Assembly (NCBI GenBank): GCA_044338255.1
Contig: JBIILZ010000034.1
Coordinates: forward strand, 1 to 34,108
DNA length: 34,108 nt
Origin: CAIUVD01 sp044338255
GTDB taxonomy: Bacteria; Planctomycetota; UBA11346
Direction: 5' to 3'
The translations under genes were made by a program, and so were the position numbers. Positions 1 through 8,078 of the stretch are shown here, in pieces (position 1 is the first letter of the stretch; each line of letters opens with the position of its first letter). Under the pieces are notes generated by a model that saw nothing but the letters and a program-made list of their open reading frames with translations, made no database searches and was not told the origin of the DNA.

Positions 1-126
1 GCGACCAGCGACCAGCGACCAGCGACCAGCGACCAGCGACCAGCGACCAGCGACCAGCGACCAGCGACCAGCGACCAGCGACCAGCGACCAGGGACCAGG
101 GACCAGCGACCAGCGACCAGGGACCA
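1..126. repeat. 7-bp minisatellite array, left copy
   Basis: Eighteen perfect-length heptamers fill the left edge. Read on the + strand they are GCGACCA x13, GGGACCA x2, GCGACCA x2 and GGGACCA x1. On the minus strand this is GGTC(G/C)CT, the same unit as the array at 6281-6413 but in opposite orientation. The array is cut by the window edge, so its true length is unknown. It lies 11 bp beyond the stop codon of the minus-strand HEAT-like gene, outside any supported coding region. There are no spacers, so it is not a CRISPR. Confidence 0.97.
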
Positions 127-137
127 GCCCATTCATC

Positions 138-2606
138 CTACGCCCACCCCAACCGATCCTGCATCGTCGCATCCATACTCTCGCGTAGATACCGCAACCG
201 CAGCCTCGCTCGGGAGGTGGCATGCTGCTGCAGATTGGCGATGAGATTGATCAACCGCCGCCGTAGGTGCTGATCCTCCTTGCCGAGATCGGTGATGGCG
301 AGGAAGTCGACCATGACTTCGACGAGATCCGAACGTTCGTCGTCGGCGTAGTAATCTTCGGCTGCCAATTGCACCAGCCGCGCCGCCGCCCGGCCGGCGA
401 GGGTGCTCAGATACGTCCCCGTCCCGCTGATGAAGACACGCGCCAGGGCCCGCGCGATGGTCAGCTGATTGGCGGCGATGAGCAGTGCCTCGGCGGCCTG
501 CACCCGTTGTGAAGGTGGACACTCGCGACGCTCGGCGAGGGCGGCGATGGTCTCGCCCAGTTCGCGGATGTTGCCCGGGCCCCAGACGATCTCCCAAGCG
601 GCAACGCGACGCCATTGCCGGCACATCCGCTCCATGATCTTCTGCTGCAATTCAGGTGCGACGGTCGCTGCCGCGCCGATCTGGGCCAAGGCGCGCAAGA
701 CCTGCGGAATGGCATCGGTGTGGCGGGTGAGCGCGTCATCGAGGATGTAGGTCAGCTCGAGATTGCCGAGATCGGTTTCGGTGGTTACCGGGGCATCGGG
801 GACATTCTCTTGCAGCGTGCGCAGCAGGCGTTCGGTGAGATCGATGCGGATGTCGGGAGCGCAGACGGCGCTCGCCACGAGTGGTCCCAGGGCCAGCAGG
901 CCCTGGTCGCCGAGGCCGTTGGTGGCGGCCAGGACCCGCCCATGCAGCTCGACGGAGGCGGCGGGATCGGCGGCCACCAGGCGCGCTGCCGCGACCACCA
1001 GCGCCGTCCGTTCGTTGGTCTCGACGACGCGGTTGACTGCGGTTAGCAGGCGCTCGATCGCCGGCGTGGTGTCGGTACCGCCGACGATCGTGAGGTCGCC
1101 GATGAGTTCGATGCACAGTAGCCGCACTTCAAGGCGCGGATGATCGGCCAAGGCCTCCCACAGCGCCGTCAGGGCGATGACGCCGAGCGACACTACGCAG
1201 GCGGCCACGACCTCACGCGAGCGGTCGTCATGGAAGCGGGCGACGGTTTCGACGGTGGGCTCGACCAGGGCGAGACGGGCGGCGGGGCTGGCTGGCAGCA
1301 GGGCCGGCAGCTGTTGTTCGAGCAGGGCGATGAGGTGCGGCCCACCGGCCTCGCGCAACAGGCGCCGGCAGGTGGCGGCGAGGCGCTCGCCATCGGCCGG
1401 ACTGACGACGCCGTCGCGGCAGAGATCGGCGAGCAGCCAATAGACGCTGGTGTCGAAGGCCCGGGCATAGAACGGGGCCTCGATGTGCGCCAGCATCCCG
1501 GCCAGCGGGCGGTCGGCGAGAAAGGCATCCAGCCGACGCAGGGCGGCGGCCAGGGCCATGCGTTCGCGCGGCGCCGGCTCTGCTGCCAGCAGCAGGCCGA
1601 GGCCGCGCGTAAGCAACGCACTGATGCCCCCTGGTGAGGTCACGGGTGAGGCCGTGGGCGCCGCCAAGAGCACGATCAGTTGCGCGTCCTGATCGACATC
1701 CATGCCGAGATTGCGCGTCAGCAGGGCATCGACGCGCTCGCGGTCGTGGAGCTGCAGTTCGCGCACCAGTTCGAGCAGGCTGAGTTTGCGCGGCAGCAGC
1801 AGCTCGAATAGGCGTTCGAGGCTGGCGTGACCAGCAAGCACCGGGGCCAGGCCGCGGGTGAGCGCGACCAGTCCGGGCGTTGCCAGCCCGCGCGACAGCT
1901 GCGCGAGCACGGCGGCGATGGCCAGCTCCTGCTGGGCGACGGGCAGTCGCGACAGCGGCTCGGCTTGGCGTGCAAGGGCGACATCGTCACCGCGCTGAAT
2001 GGCGCGGATGGCATCGACCACCGCGACATGGGCACCGCTGGCCATGAGCAGGGCGATGGCCCGCTCGCGAACCATCTCGGCGCCGTCGGCGAGCAGCATC
2101 GGCATCAATTCGCAGACCACCGGCAAGGGCGGCATGGCGTAGCGCAGCTGTTCAAGGGCGGCGGCACGCTGGTCATCGGCGCGCGCCGCCAGCAGGCCTT
2201 CGACCGGACCGCGCAAGGACGGCGCGAGCTGGGCGACGACGGCATTGATGCCTGCCGGGGCGGCTTCCTGAACCGGCTGCAACGCTGCCGTCAAGAGATT
2301 GCCGACCTCGTCGCTGAGCGCGATCACGCGTACGCCATCGGCGGCGGTGGTCAGGAGCAGATCCTCTTGGTCGAATTCCTTGGCCAGGGCAGGGAAGCCC
2401 TCAGCGGTGACAGTCTTCAGTCGCCGGTCAAGGAGCAGGCCACCCTTGTCACCGGTCACGCCGCTCGCCACCAGGGACTGCAGTGCCGCCTCGCTGACGG
2501 CGAGGCCATCTTGCAGCAGGGCCCCCAGGCGCAGCAATAATTTCATGTCCCCTTGTACCAGGCGCTGGATCAGAGGGGCGTCGGCAGCACGCAGGCCAGT
2601 AAGCAT
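138..2606 (-). CDS. HEAT-repeat-like helical protein, function unknown
   Basis: I recognise no specific family. The protein (822 residues from the chosen ATG) is almost entirely Leu/Ala-rich amphipathic helix pairs such as LPVVCELMPMLLADG and LEVRLLCIELIGDLT, typical of HEAT/ARM-like alpha-solenoids that act as protein-binding scaffolds. I see no signal peptide, membrane span or catalytic motif, so it is probably cytoplasmic. Start choice: the frame stays open to a GTG at 2711, and a TTG at 2702 sits 8 nt after a strong AGGAGG. However, residues encoded between 2702 and 2606 are not helical and use rare codons (AGA, TCA), so I prefer the ATG at 2606, where the solenoid sequence begins. It is transcribed divergently from the coiled-coil gene at 2755, which suggests a shared job. 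It ends 11 bp from a minisatellite array. Confidence 0.8.
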   Translation of the reverse strand: MLTGLRAADAPLIQRLVQGDMKLLLRLGALLQDGLAVSEAALQSLVASGVTGDKGGLLLDRRLKTVTAEGFPALAKEFDQEDLLLTTAADGVRVIALSDEVGNLLTAALQPVQEAAPAGINAVVAQLAPSLRGPVEGLLAARADDQRAAALEQLRYAMPPLPVVCELMPMLLADGAEMVRERAIALLMASGAHVAVVDAIRAIQRGDDVALARQAEPLSRLPVAQQELAIAAVLAQLSRGLATPGLVALTRGLAPVLAGHASLERLFELLLPRKLSLLELVRELQLHDRERVDALLTRNLGMDVDQDAQLIVLLAAPTASPVTSPGGISALLTRGLGLLLAAEPAPRERMALAAALRRLDAFLADRPLAGMLAHIEAPFYARAFDTSVYWLLADLCRDGVVSPADGERLAATCRRLLREAGGPHLIALLEQQLPALLPASPAARLALVEPTVETVARFHDDRSREVVAACVVSLGVIALTALWEALADHPRLEVRLLCIELIGDLTIVGGTDTTPAIERLLTAVNRVVETNERTALVVAAARLVAADPAASVELHGRVLAATNGLGDQGLLALGPLVASAVCAPDIRIDLTERLLRTLQENVPDAPVTTETDLGNLELTYILDDALTRHTDAIPQVLRALAQIGAAATVAPELQQKIMERMCRQWRRVAAWEIVWGPGNIRELGETIAALAERRECPPSQRVQAAEALLIAANQLTIARALARVFISGTGTYLSTLAGRAAARLVQLAAEDYYADDERSDLVEVMVDFLAITDLGKEDQHLRRRLINLIANLQQHATSRARLRLRYLRESMDATMQDRLGWA

Positions 2607-2754
2607 GGGCAGTCTCGGGTAAATCGCAGCGGGAAGACGTCTATTTGACCCACTCGCCGGCAACTGCCAAGGACGGACCTGGCCGCCGCAGGAAAGGGGC
2701 AATGTTTGCACCTCCTCGCCCAGGGGTTAGGACGAACATTCGGAGATTTCGCGC

Positions 2755-5700
2755 ATGGCCGAGCAGAACTCATTGTCGCCCGAGTTAATTGTCCTCTCGA
2801 AGAAATTAAGTCAGTCGCAGGCCGAATACGACAGCTTGCGTTCCTCGATGGTCCAGCAGGTGTCGCATTTCCGTAAGCTGGTCAAAGCCATCTTCGACCT
2901 CGACGACGGCTATTTCGGTGGCCGCTTCCAATCCCTGGAAGGCAACGATGGCAAGACTCCGCAGCAGGACCTGGTCGTGGCCCTGCGCGTCGTCGAGGCC
3001 ATTTCCGAAGAGCTGCAAGGAGCGACGGCCTTCGCCGACAGCCCCTTGCTGCGCGATCAGGTCGCCAACCTGGTGTCGGCCATCGACGAGCTGCGCACGG
3101 TCTCGATCGAGACCGATCGCAGTGCCACCCAGGCCTTGAGCTTCGCCGGCGTCACCGCCGCGGGTGCGACCTTCCCCGCACGCACCTTCCCCGACAACAA
3201 TCCCCTTGCCTGTCTCACCGAGGCGGTCGGCTTTCTGCGCGATCTGCAGAGTCTGGTCGGACGTCTGAAGGACCGCGTCGGGGCCCTGGTGCTGTTGGCG
3301 CGTGAAGCCGACGATGCCCGCAACGAGGCCGAGGCGGCGACCGCCAACGTCGTCGAATCGCGCAGTTCCGAGCGCGTCTCGGCCTCGCTCGCCGCCGAGC
3401 TCAGTGCCCGCGATGCGGAGCTGGCGGCGCTGCGTAGCCATTCGATCAAAGAACAGGAAGCGCACGGCGAGGAGATCCGCCGCATCCGCGGAGAGATCCG
3501 TGACCGCCTCAGCGAAGCCCACCAGGCCCTCGCCCGCGAAGTCGACCTGCATCGGTCCGACATCGCCGAGGCCCGTGGGCTGGTGGCCGAGATCGAACAC
3601 CTCGCCGCCGCCGATCCCGAAGCTGCCAGCAGTGACGATCTCGATATCACTCTCGGCGTGCTGCGCGATGCGCTGACCGCCGAGGACGCGAGCAGCGATC
3701 CGGGCAGCGATGCCGGTCTCAGCGCCTTGATGGCCGCGGCCGATGCCGTGCTCATGCAATGGGCGCGACTGGTCAATGAGCGCGCGGCTTCGGCGGCCAA
3801 GGAGCTCTCGACCCTGCGCTGGCAATTGGGTGAGACCGCCGCCCGTAGTGAAGCCCTGCTTGCGGAAGTGGCCGACCTCAAGGCGGATAATCGCCGTCTG
3901 CACGAGAGCGAAAAGGGCTTCACCACCGCCCGCGAAGCCGTGGCCAAGGAATTGTCGACCCTCCGTACCCAGGTCGCCGAACAGTCCCGGCAGTTGCATG
4001 GCCATGAGCTGAGTCTCAAGGCCTGTGACGAGGTGGCCCAGCGCGCCAAGGAGCACGAGCAGCGCTTGAGCGACGACCTCAACAAAGAGCGCAGCGCGCG
4101 CACGGATGAGCGCACGCGTCACCAGGAAGCCCTGCGTCTGGCGCAAAGCGCCGCCCAGGAAACCGTCAGCCAGTTTGAAGGCGTGATCCAGCGTGCGCGT
4201 AGCGCCGCCGAAGACGCCGAGAAGCAGCTCACCGAGGTCCGCGGGCAGTTCGCCACGGTGCGCGCCGAGGCCGAAGCGGCGCGCGCCGACACCGCCCGCG
4301 CCCAGGCCGAGGTCACCCGCCACAGCGAAGCCCTTCAACAGGCGCAAGCACGCGAGGAGCAGGCGAACAAGTCCCGCGAACAGGCCGAGCTCGGACTCAG
4401 CGAACTGCGTAGCAAGGCCGATGCGGCGCACGCTGAACAGGTAACGCAGGCAACTCAGGCGGTAAAGTTGCGCAGCGAGATCGCCGGTCTGCAAGCGGCG
4501 CTGGTGGCCGCTGAACAGTCCCTGGCGGCTGCCGTTGCCCGCGAACAGACCGCAGGCGAAGACCGCGAGCGCATCACCAGCGACCTGCGTCAGCGTCTCG
4601 AGGCGGCTGAACAGCAGCTCGCAGTGAGTCAGCAGCAGATGCTCGCTAGTCAGCAGCACCTGCTCGCTATCCAAAAGGAGCATGCCGCCGGTCAGCAGCA
4701 ACAAGCCGCCCTCGAGCGCGAAGTCGCTGCCCTCACCGCCGTCAGCGAGGCCCTGGCCGGCAGCGAAGCCAAGGCCGCCGAGGTCGCCGTGCGTCTGCAG
4801 CAGGCCGAGCAGGCCTCGGCCTCGGCCACCGCCGAATGCGCGCGTCTGACCGGCGAACTGCAGCGCGTGCACAGCGAGTCGCAGGCCCGTGAACGCCATG
4901 CCAGCGAAGCCGACGATGAACGCGGACGCGTCCATACGCTGCTCTCCGAACGCGACCAGCGCATCGCCGAGTTGGCCCTGGAAGCCGAGCAGCTGCGGCC
5001 GGCCTGGCGTGCCGCGCAGACTCTCGCCGATCAGACCGCCGCCGAACTGACGCGCCTGAAGACGGTGCACGCCGGGGCCGTTCTGGCGCGCGACACCGCG
5101 CTGGCGGATCTCGCCGGCAAGCTGACCTCGGAAGCCGCCGCCACCGCCGAGCGCGACACCGTCCAGGCGGCCCTGGTCACCGCCTACGCCGAGCGCGATC
5201 GCCTGCAGAGCCAGAGCGAACGCCAGCGCGTCGATCTCGAGGCCCAGGCCGAGGCCCAGCGGGGGCGCGAAGACGAATTCGGCGCCCGCCTGAGCGACAT
5301 CACCCGCCAACTCGGTGATGCCAAGAACGTCTCCGAAACCGTCCAGGCCGAGAATGAACGGCTGCGCGCGGAGATCGACAAGACCGCCGCTCAGGCGGAG
5401 CGCGTCGAGACGCGCAGCGCCACTGAGATCCGCGCCACCGCCGAGTCCGCAGCCCGTGCTGAACGCAAGGCTACGGAATCGACCAAGCTGCTTGATTCGG
5501 CGGTGGCCCGCGCCGGCAAGCTCGAAAGCGAACTGGCGGCAACCAAGGCCGAGCTCGCCGAGCTGGCCGTGCAATTGCAGCAGGCGCAGCAGGGGGAAAG
5601 TAATTACGCCGACCGCGTCGAGACCGAAGCCGCCATCGGCAATGCCAATGCCGCGCGCTGGACCAACGAACGCAATGAGCTGTTGGCACTGGTCAAGGCC

Positions 5701-5805
5701 GCCAAGCTGGCGGTGCAGAACGCCAAAATCGCGCGCGAGAGCGACCTCCAGCGCATCGCCGAGCTCGAAGGCCAGCTGACCATCATCGGTGCCCTCAAGT
5801 CATGA
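2755..5805 (+). CDS. Large coiled-coil protein (1016 aa), function unknown
   Basis: Residues 1 to about 180 form a non-repetitive, partly helical head (includes FRKLVKAIFDLDDGYFGG). From about residue 185 to the end the sequence is a nearly unbroken Ala/Glu/Gln/Arg-rich coiled coil, resembling the rod parts of SMC, myosin-like or filament-forming proteins. There is no Walker A motif, so it is not an SMC ATPase. I see no signal peptide or membrane span. A GGAG lies 9-10 nt before the ATG. Its stop overlaps the start of the DUF151 gene (ATGA, 5802-5805), so the two are translationally coupled, and it diverges from the HEAT-like gene. The long antisense frame inside it is a GC-bias shadow. A scaffold or cytoskeletal role is inference only. 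Confidence 0.9.
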   Translation: MAEQNSLSPELIVLSKKLSQSQAEYDSLRSSMVQQVSHFRKLVKAIFDLDDGYFGGRFQSLEGNDGKTPQQDLVVALRVVEAISEELQGATAFADSPLLRDQVANLVSAIDELRTVSIETDRSATQALSFAGVTAAGATFPARTFPDNNPLACLTEAVGFLRDLQSLVGRLKDRVGALVLLAREADDARNEAEAATANVVESRSSERVSASLAAELSARDAELAALRSHSIKEQEAHGEEIRRIRGEIRDRLSEAHQALAREVDLHRSDIAEARGLVAEIEHLAAADPEAASSDDLDITLGVLRDALTAEDASSDPGSDAGLSALMAAADAVLMQWARLVNERAASAAKELSTLRWQLGETAARSEALLAEVADLKADNRRLHESEKGFTTAREAVAKELSTLRTQVAEQSRQLHGHELSLKACDEVAQRAKEHEQRLSDDLNKERSARTDERTRHQEALRLAQSAAQETVSQFEGVIQRARSAAEDAEKQLTEVRGQFATVRAEAEAARADTARAQAEVTRHSEALQQAQAREEQANKSREQAELGLSELRSKADAAHAEQVTQATQAVKLRSEIAGLQAALVAAEQSLAAAVAREQTAGEDRERITSDLRQRLEAAEQQLAVSQQQMLASQQHLLAIQKEHAAGQQQQAALEREVAALTAVSEALAGSEAKAAEVAVRLQQAEQASASATAECARLTGELQRVHSESQARERHASEADDERGRVHTLLSERDQRIAELALEAEQLRPAWRAAQTLADQTAAELTRLKTVHAGAVLARDTALADLAGKLTSEAAATAERDTVQAALVTAYAERDRLQSQSERQRVDLEAQAEAQRGREDEFGARLSDITRQLGDAKNVSETVQAENERLRAEIDKTAAQAERVETRSATEIRATAESAARAERKATESTKLLDSAVARAGKLESELAATKAELAELAVQLQQAQQGESNYADRVETEAAIGNANAARWTNERNELLALVKAAKLAVQNAKIARESDLQRIAELEGQLTIIGALKS
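4627..4668 (+). repeat. 21-nt tandem duplication encoding coiled-coil heptads
   Basis: Two adjacent 21-nt units (4627-4647 and 4648-4668) differ at only two bases. They encode the heptads SQQQMLA and SQQHLLA. Weaker copies of the same 7-residue pattern follow (IQKEHAA, GQQQQAA), indicating that the rod grew by heptad-sized duplication. Confidence 0.8.
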
Positions 5806-6206
5806 CCTTCCAGGCCTGTTACCTCAGCGGCGTCAGCATCGACGAGGAGGCCGAGCAGCAGACGGTACTGGTCAACGAACGCGGCGGCGCCCGACGCTTC
5901 CCCATCGCCATCGGCCAGATGGAAGCCCTGGCCATCGATCGGGCCGTGAAGGGCCAGGTCTTCCCGCGGCCATTGACCCATGACCTGCTGCTGGTAACGG
6001 TCGATGCCTTGCACGGAGAGCTCAACGAGATCCGCATCACCGACGTGCGCGGTGGAACCTTTTACGCCGAACTGGCGATCACCCGCGCCGATGGCAGCCA
6101 TATCGAAATCGACTGCCGCCCGAGTGATGCATTGGCCCTACTCGTCCGTCGGCCGCATGTCGCGTTGCTGGTGGCGGAGACGGTGCTCGCGGAAGTGTGC
6201 GGCTGA
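5802..6206 (+). CDS. Bifunctional nuclease domain protein (DUF151/BFN)
   Basis: A 134-residue protein with the BFN fold throughout. Diagnostic segments are FPIAIGQMEALAID near residue 40, RPLTHDLLLVTVDAL near 65, and the C-terminal CRPSDALALLVRR, matching the family's conserved SRPSDAIALAxR pattern. Members are small proteins reported to have DNase/RNase activity in some plants and bacteria; the biochemical role of most bacterial homologues is unproven. The ATG at 5802 overlaps the stop of the coiled-coil gene, so the two are almost certainly co-expressed. Length is close to the single-domain family norm. Family identity is firm; nuclease activity here is not demonstrated. Confidence 0.9.
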   Translation: MTFQACYLSGVSIDEEAEQQTVLVNERGGARRFPIAIGQMEALAIDRAVKGQVFPRPLTHDLLLVTVDALHGELNEIRITDVRGGTFYAELAITRADGSHIEIDCRPSDALALLVRRPHVALLVAETVLAEVCG

Positions 6207-6249
6207 GGATTTTTGACGCGATTATTTTAGGGTGATTGAGTTGGGATTT

Positions 6250-6264
6250 GAGAGAGAGAGAGAG
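6250..6264. repeat. GA dinucleotide microsatellite
   Basis: About seven GA units lie between the stop codon of the DUF151 gene and the 7-bp minisatellite. The run is not within a supported gene. Confidence 0.9.
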
Positions 6265-6280
6265 GTGTGGGTTGTTGGTT

Positions 6281-6413
6281 GGTCTCTGGTCTCTGGTCTC
6301 TGGTCTCTGGTCGCTGGTCGCTGGTCGCTGGTCGCTGGTCGCTGGTCGCTGGTCGCTGGTCGCTGGTCTCTGGTCTCTGGTCTCTGGTCTCTGGTCTCTG
6401 GTCTCTGGTCCCT
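6281..6413. repeat. 7-bp minisatellite array, right copy
   Basis: Nineteen heptamers without interruption: GGTCTCT x4, GGTCGCT x8, GGTCTCT x6, GGTCCCT x1. Only the fifth base varies. The array fills the convergent gap between the DUF151 gene (stop at 6206) and tsaD (stop codon 6423-6425, minus strand). It is inverted relative to the array at 1-126; the two share about 60 nt of identical sequence in opposite orientation. The open frames running through it on both strands arise because a 7-bp unit without stops stays open in every frame; they are not genes. Confidence 0.97.
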
Positions 6414-6422
6414 GGCCCGCAG

Positions 6423-7463
6423 CTACGCTCCTGTCGCCGCCCGTGGTCCCGCCCGTCCGCTGGGTAGTGGTGCCAAACTGAGATCGGCGATCTCGCCGCG
6501 TCGCCACTGCTGATGGCCGAGGGCTGCGATCATCGCCGCATTATCGGTGCAATAGCGCGGTTGCGGCAGGAGCAGCGTTAGTCCCCGTGCGAGGGCTTCG
6601 TGTTCCAGGCGGGTGCGCAGACCGCGGTTGCAGGCCACGCCGCCGCCGACGGCGAGGGTGCGTACACCCTCCTGTTTGGCGGCGAGCAGGAGCTTGGTGG
6701 TGAGCACCTCGACCACCGCCGCCTGGAAGCTAGCGCAGGCATCGCAGATGCCGTGGGCATCCAAGGTCAGGGGATTCTTCCCCTGGGGACCACGGACGGC
6801 GTAGAGAAAAGCGGTTTTCAAACCGCTGAAGCTCAAACGCAGGGTGTCATCGGTGAGATAGCTGCGCGGCAGCGGGAAACGCTGGGCATCGCCGCTGGCA
6901 GCCAGGCGATCGAGGGCCGGACCTCCTGGATAGCCGAGGCCGAGGATGGCGGCTGCCTTATCGTAGGCTTCACCGGCGGCGTCGTCGATGGTTCCGCCCA
7001 GCAGGCGCAGCTGTCCGGGGCCGGTGGCGTGGTAAAAATGGCTGTGGCCGCCAGAGGCGACGAGGCCCACCAGCGGATAGGGGACTTGCGGCCGATCGAG
7101 ATGTACGGCCCCGAGGTGGGCTTGGATATGATCGACGGCGATCAGGGGGATGGCACAGCGGGCGGCGATAACCTTGCCGGCGGTGACGCCGGTGAGCAGG
7201 CTGCCGATGAGGCCCGGCCAAGCGCCGACAGCGACGGCATCGAGCTCGGCGAGGGTGTGTCCGGACTCCTTGAGGACGCGGGCGACTAGGCCCGGTAGCG
7301 CCAGGACATGTCCGCGGGCTGCGATCTCGGGTACGACGCCACCCCAGGCGGCGAAATCATCCGCCTGGCTGGCGATGGCTTCGGCGGACAGGTGGTGGCC
7401 ATCCTCGACCAGCGCCACCGCGGTTTCATCGCAACTAGATTCGATCCCGAGCACCAAGGCCAT
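6423..7463 (-). CDS. tsaD: tRNA N6-adenosine threonylcarbamoyltransferase TsaD
   Basis: The catalytic subunit of the t6A37 tRNA modification system (with TsaB, TsaE and TsaC/TsaC2), cytoplasmic, ASKHA fold. Landmarks in order: LVLGIESSCDETAVALV at the N-terminus, GVVPEIAARGH near 42, the metal-binding HIQAH (His112/His116), SGGHS, GEAYDKAAAILGLGYPGGP, SFSGLKTA, VGGGVACN and CTDNAAMIA, whose Asp is the third metal ligand. The start at 7463 gives the canonical N-terminus and 346 residues, a normal length; the frame stays open upstream to 7544. One oddity is GAWPGLIGSLL where TxGPGL is usual. It is monocistronic here, divergent from the CheX-like gene. Its stop lies 10 bp from the minisatellite array. 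Confidence 0.97.
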   Translation of the reverse strand: MALVLGIESSCDETAVALVEDGHHLSAEAIASQADDFAAWGGVVPEIAARGHVLALPGLVARVLKESGHTLAELDAVAVGAWPGLIGSLLTGVTAGKVIAARCAIPLIAVDHIQAHLGAVHLDRPQVPYPLVGLVASGGHSHFYHATGPGQLRLLGGTIDDAAGEAYDKAAAILGLGYPGGPALDRLAASGDAQRFPLPRSYLTDDTLRLSFSGLKTAFLYAVRGPQGKNPLTLDAHGICDACASFQAAVVEVLTTKLLLAAKQEGVRTLAVGGGVACNRGLRTRLEHEALARGLTLLLPQPRYCTDNAAMIAALGHQQWRRGEIADLSLAPLPSGRAGPRAATGA

Positions 7464-7582
7464 GACCCTACGGTGGTCGCAGGCGAGGTTGGGCAAGGAC
7501 ATCTCACAGCCGCACTTGCGGATCCACCAAATGTGAGGTAACAATCCCTAAGCGGTGGCCGGCCGCTCTATAGGAACACCTC

Positions 7583-8068
7583 ATGAACGCCCCGCGCAGC
7601 ATCAACGTCGACTACATCAATCCCTTCATCGAAGCGACGATCAACACCTTCACCACGATGGCCAACGTCGTGCCTACCCGAGAAAAAGTATTTCTTAAGG
7701 GGGAAGGCGAAGAGGTGTATGGGGTCAGCGGCATCATCGGCCTGGGTGGCGAAGCCACCGGCGCGGTGGTGCTCAACTTCCCGGAAGCGGTGGCGATCGC
7801 CGCCGTCGGGCGCTTCGTCGGCGAGGATTTCGGCGAGATCACCTCGGGCGTGGTCGATGGCGTGGGTGAACTCACCAACATCATCGCCGGTGACGCCAAG
7901 AACCGCTTGCTGCAGAAGGGCTACAAGTTCGAGATCGGCTTGCCCAAGATCGTCACCGGGCGCAGCTACATCACTGCTCAGAACAAGGCCATCCCGTGCA
8001 TCGTGATCTCGTTCACCAGCGAGCTCGGACGGTTCTGTATCGAAGTCAGCCTCAAGAAGTCGATGTAG
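7583..8068 (+). CDS. CheX-like chemotaxis phosphatase domain protein
   Basis: A 161-residue CheX/CheC-fold protein. The segment GELTNIIAGDAKNRLL carries the family's E-x2-N signature (Glu96, Asn99), the acid/amide pair that removes phosphate from CheY-type receiver domains. CheX proteins usually have one such helix, as here. AGGA lies 7 nt before the ATG. It is the first gene of a four-gene operon: 10 nt separate it from the histidine kinase gene, and two receiver-domain proteins follow. These receivers, rather than a flagellar CheY, are the likely substrates (inference from context). No cheA, cheW or cheY is nearby. Confidence 0.88.
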   Translation: MNAPRSINVDYINPFIEATINTFTTMANVVPTREKVFLKGEGEEVYGVSGIIGLGGEATGAVVLNFPEAVAIAAVGRFVGEDFGEITSGVVDGVGELTNIIAGDAKNRLLQKGYKFEIGLPKIVTGRSYITAQNKAIPCIVISFTSELGRFCIEVSLKKSM

Positions 8069-8078
8069 GAGGTGCCCC

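Noticed and set aside
1..126. CRISPR array
   Set aside because: Units are 7 bp and directly contiguous with no spacers, and there are no cas genes.
2806..5574. 922-codon open frame antisense to the coiled-coil gene
   Set aside because: It mirrors the codon bias of the sense gene. The sense frame has heptads and a coupled downstream gene, whereas the antisense product is low-complexity Gly/Leu/Arg with no domain.
2755..5805. SMC-type ATPase
   Set aside because: The long coiled coil suggested SMC, but no Walker A, signature or Walker B motif is present and the head is only N-terminal.
6281..6425. Phase-variable switch of tsaD or its neighbour
   Set aside because: The array lies after both stop codons, so changes in unit number cannot shift either reading frame.
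6232..6513. Protein genes running through the minisatellite
   Set aside because: All frames are open simply because the 7-bp unit has no stop in any frame; there is no SD or homology.
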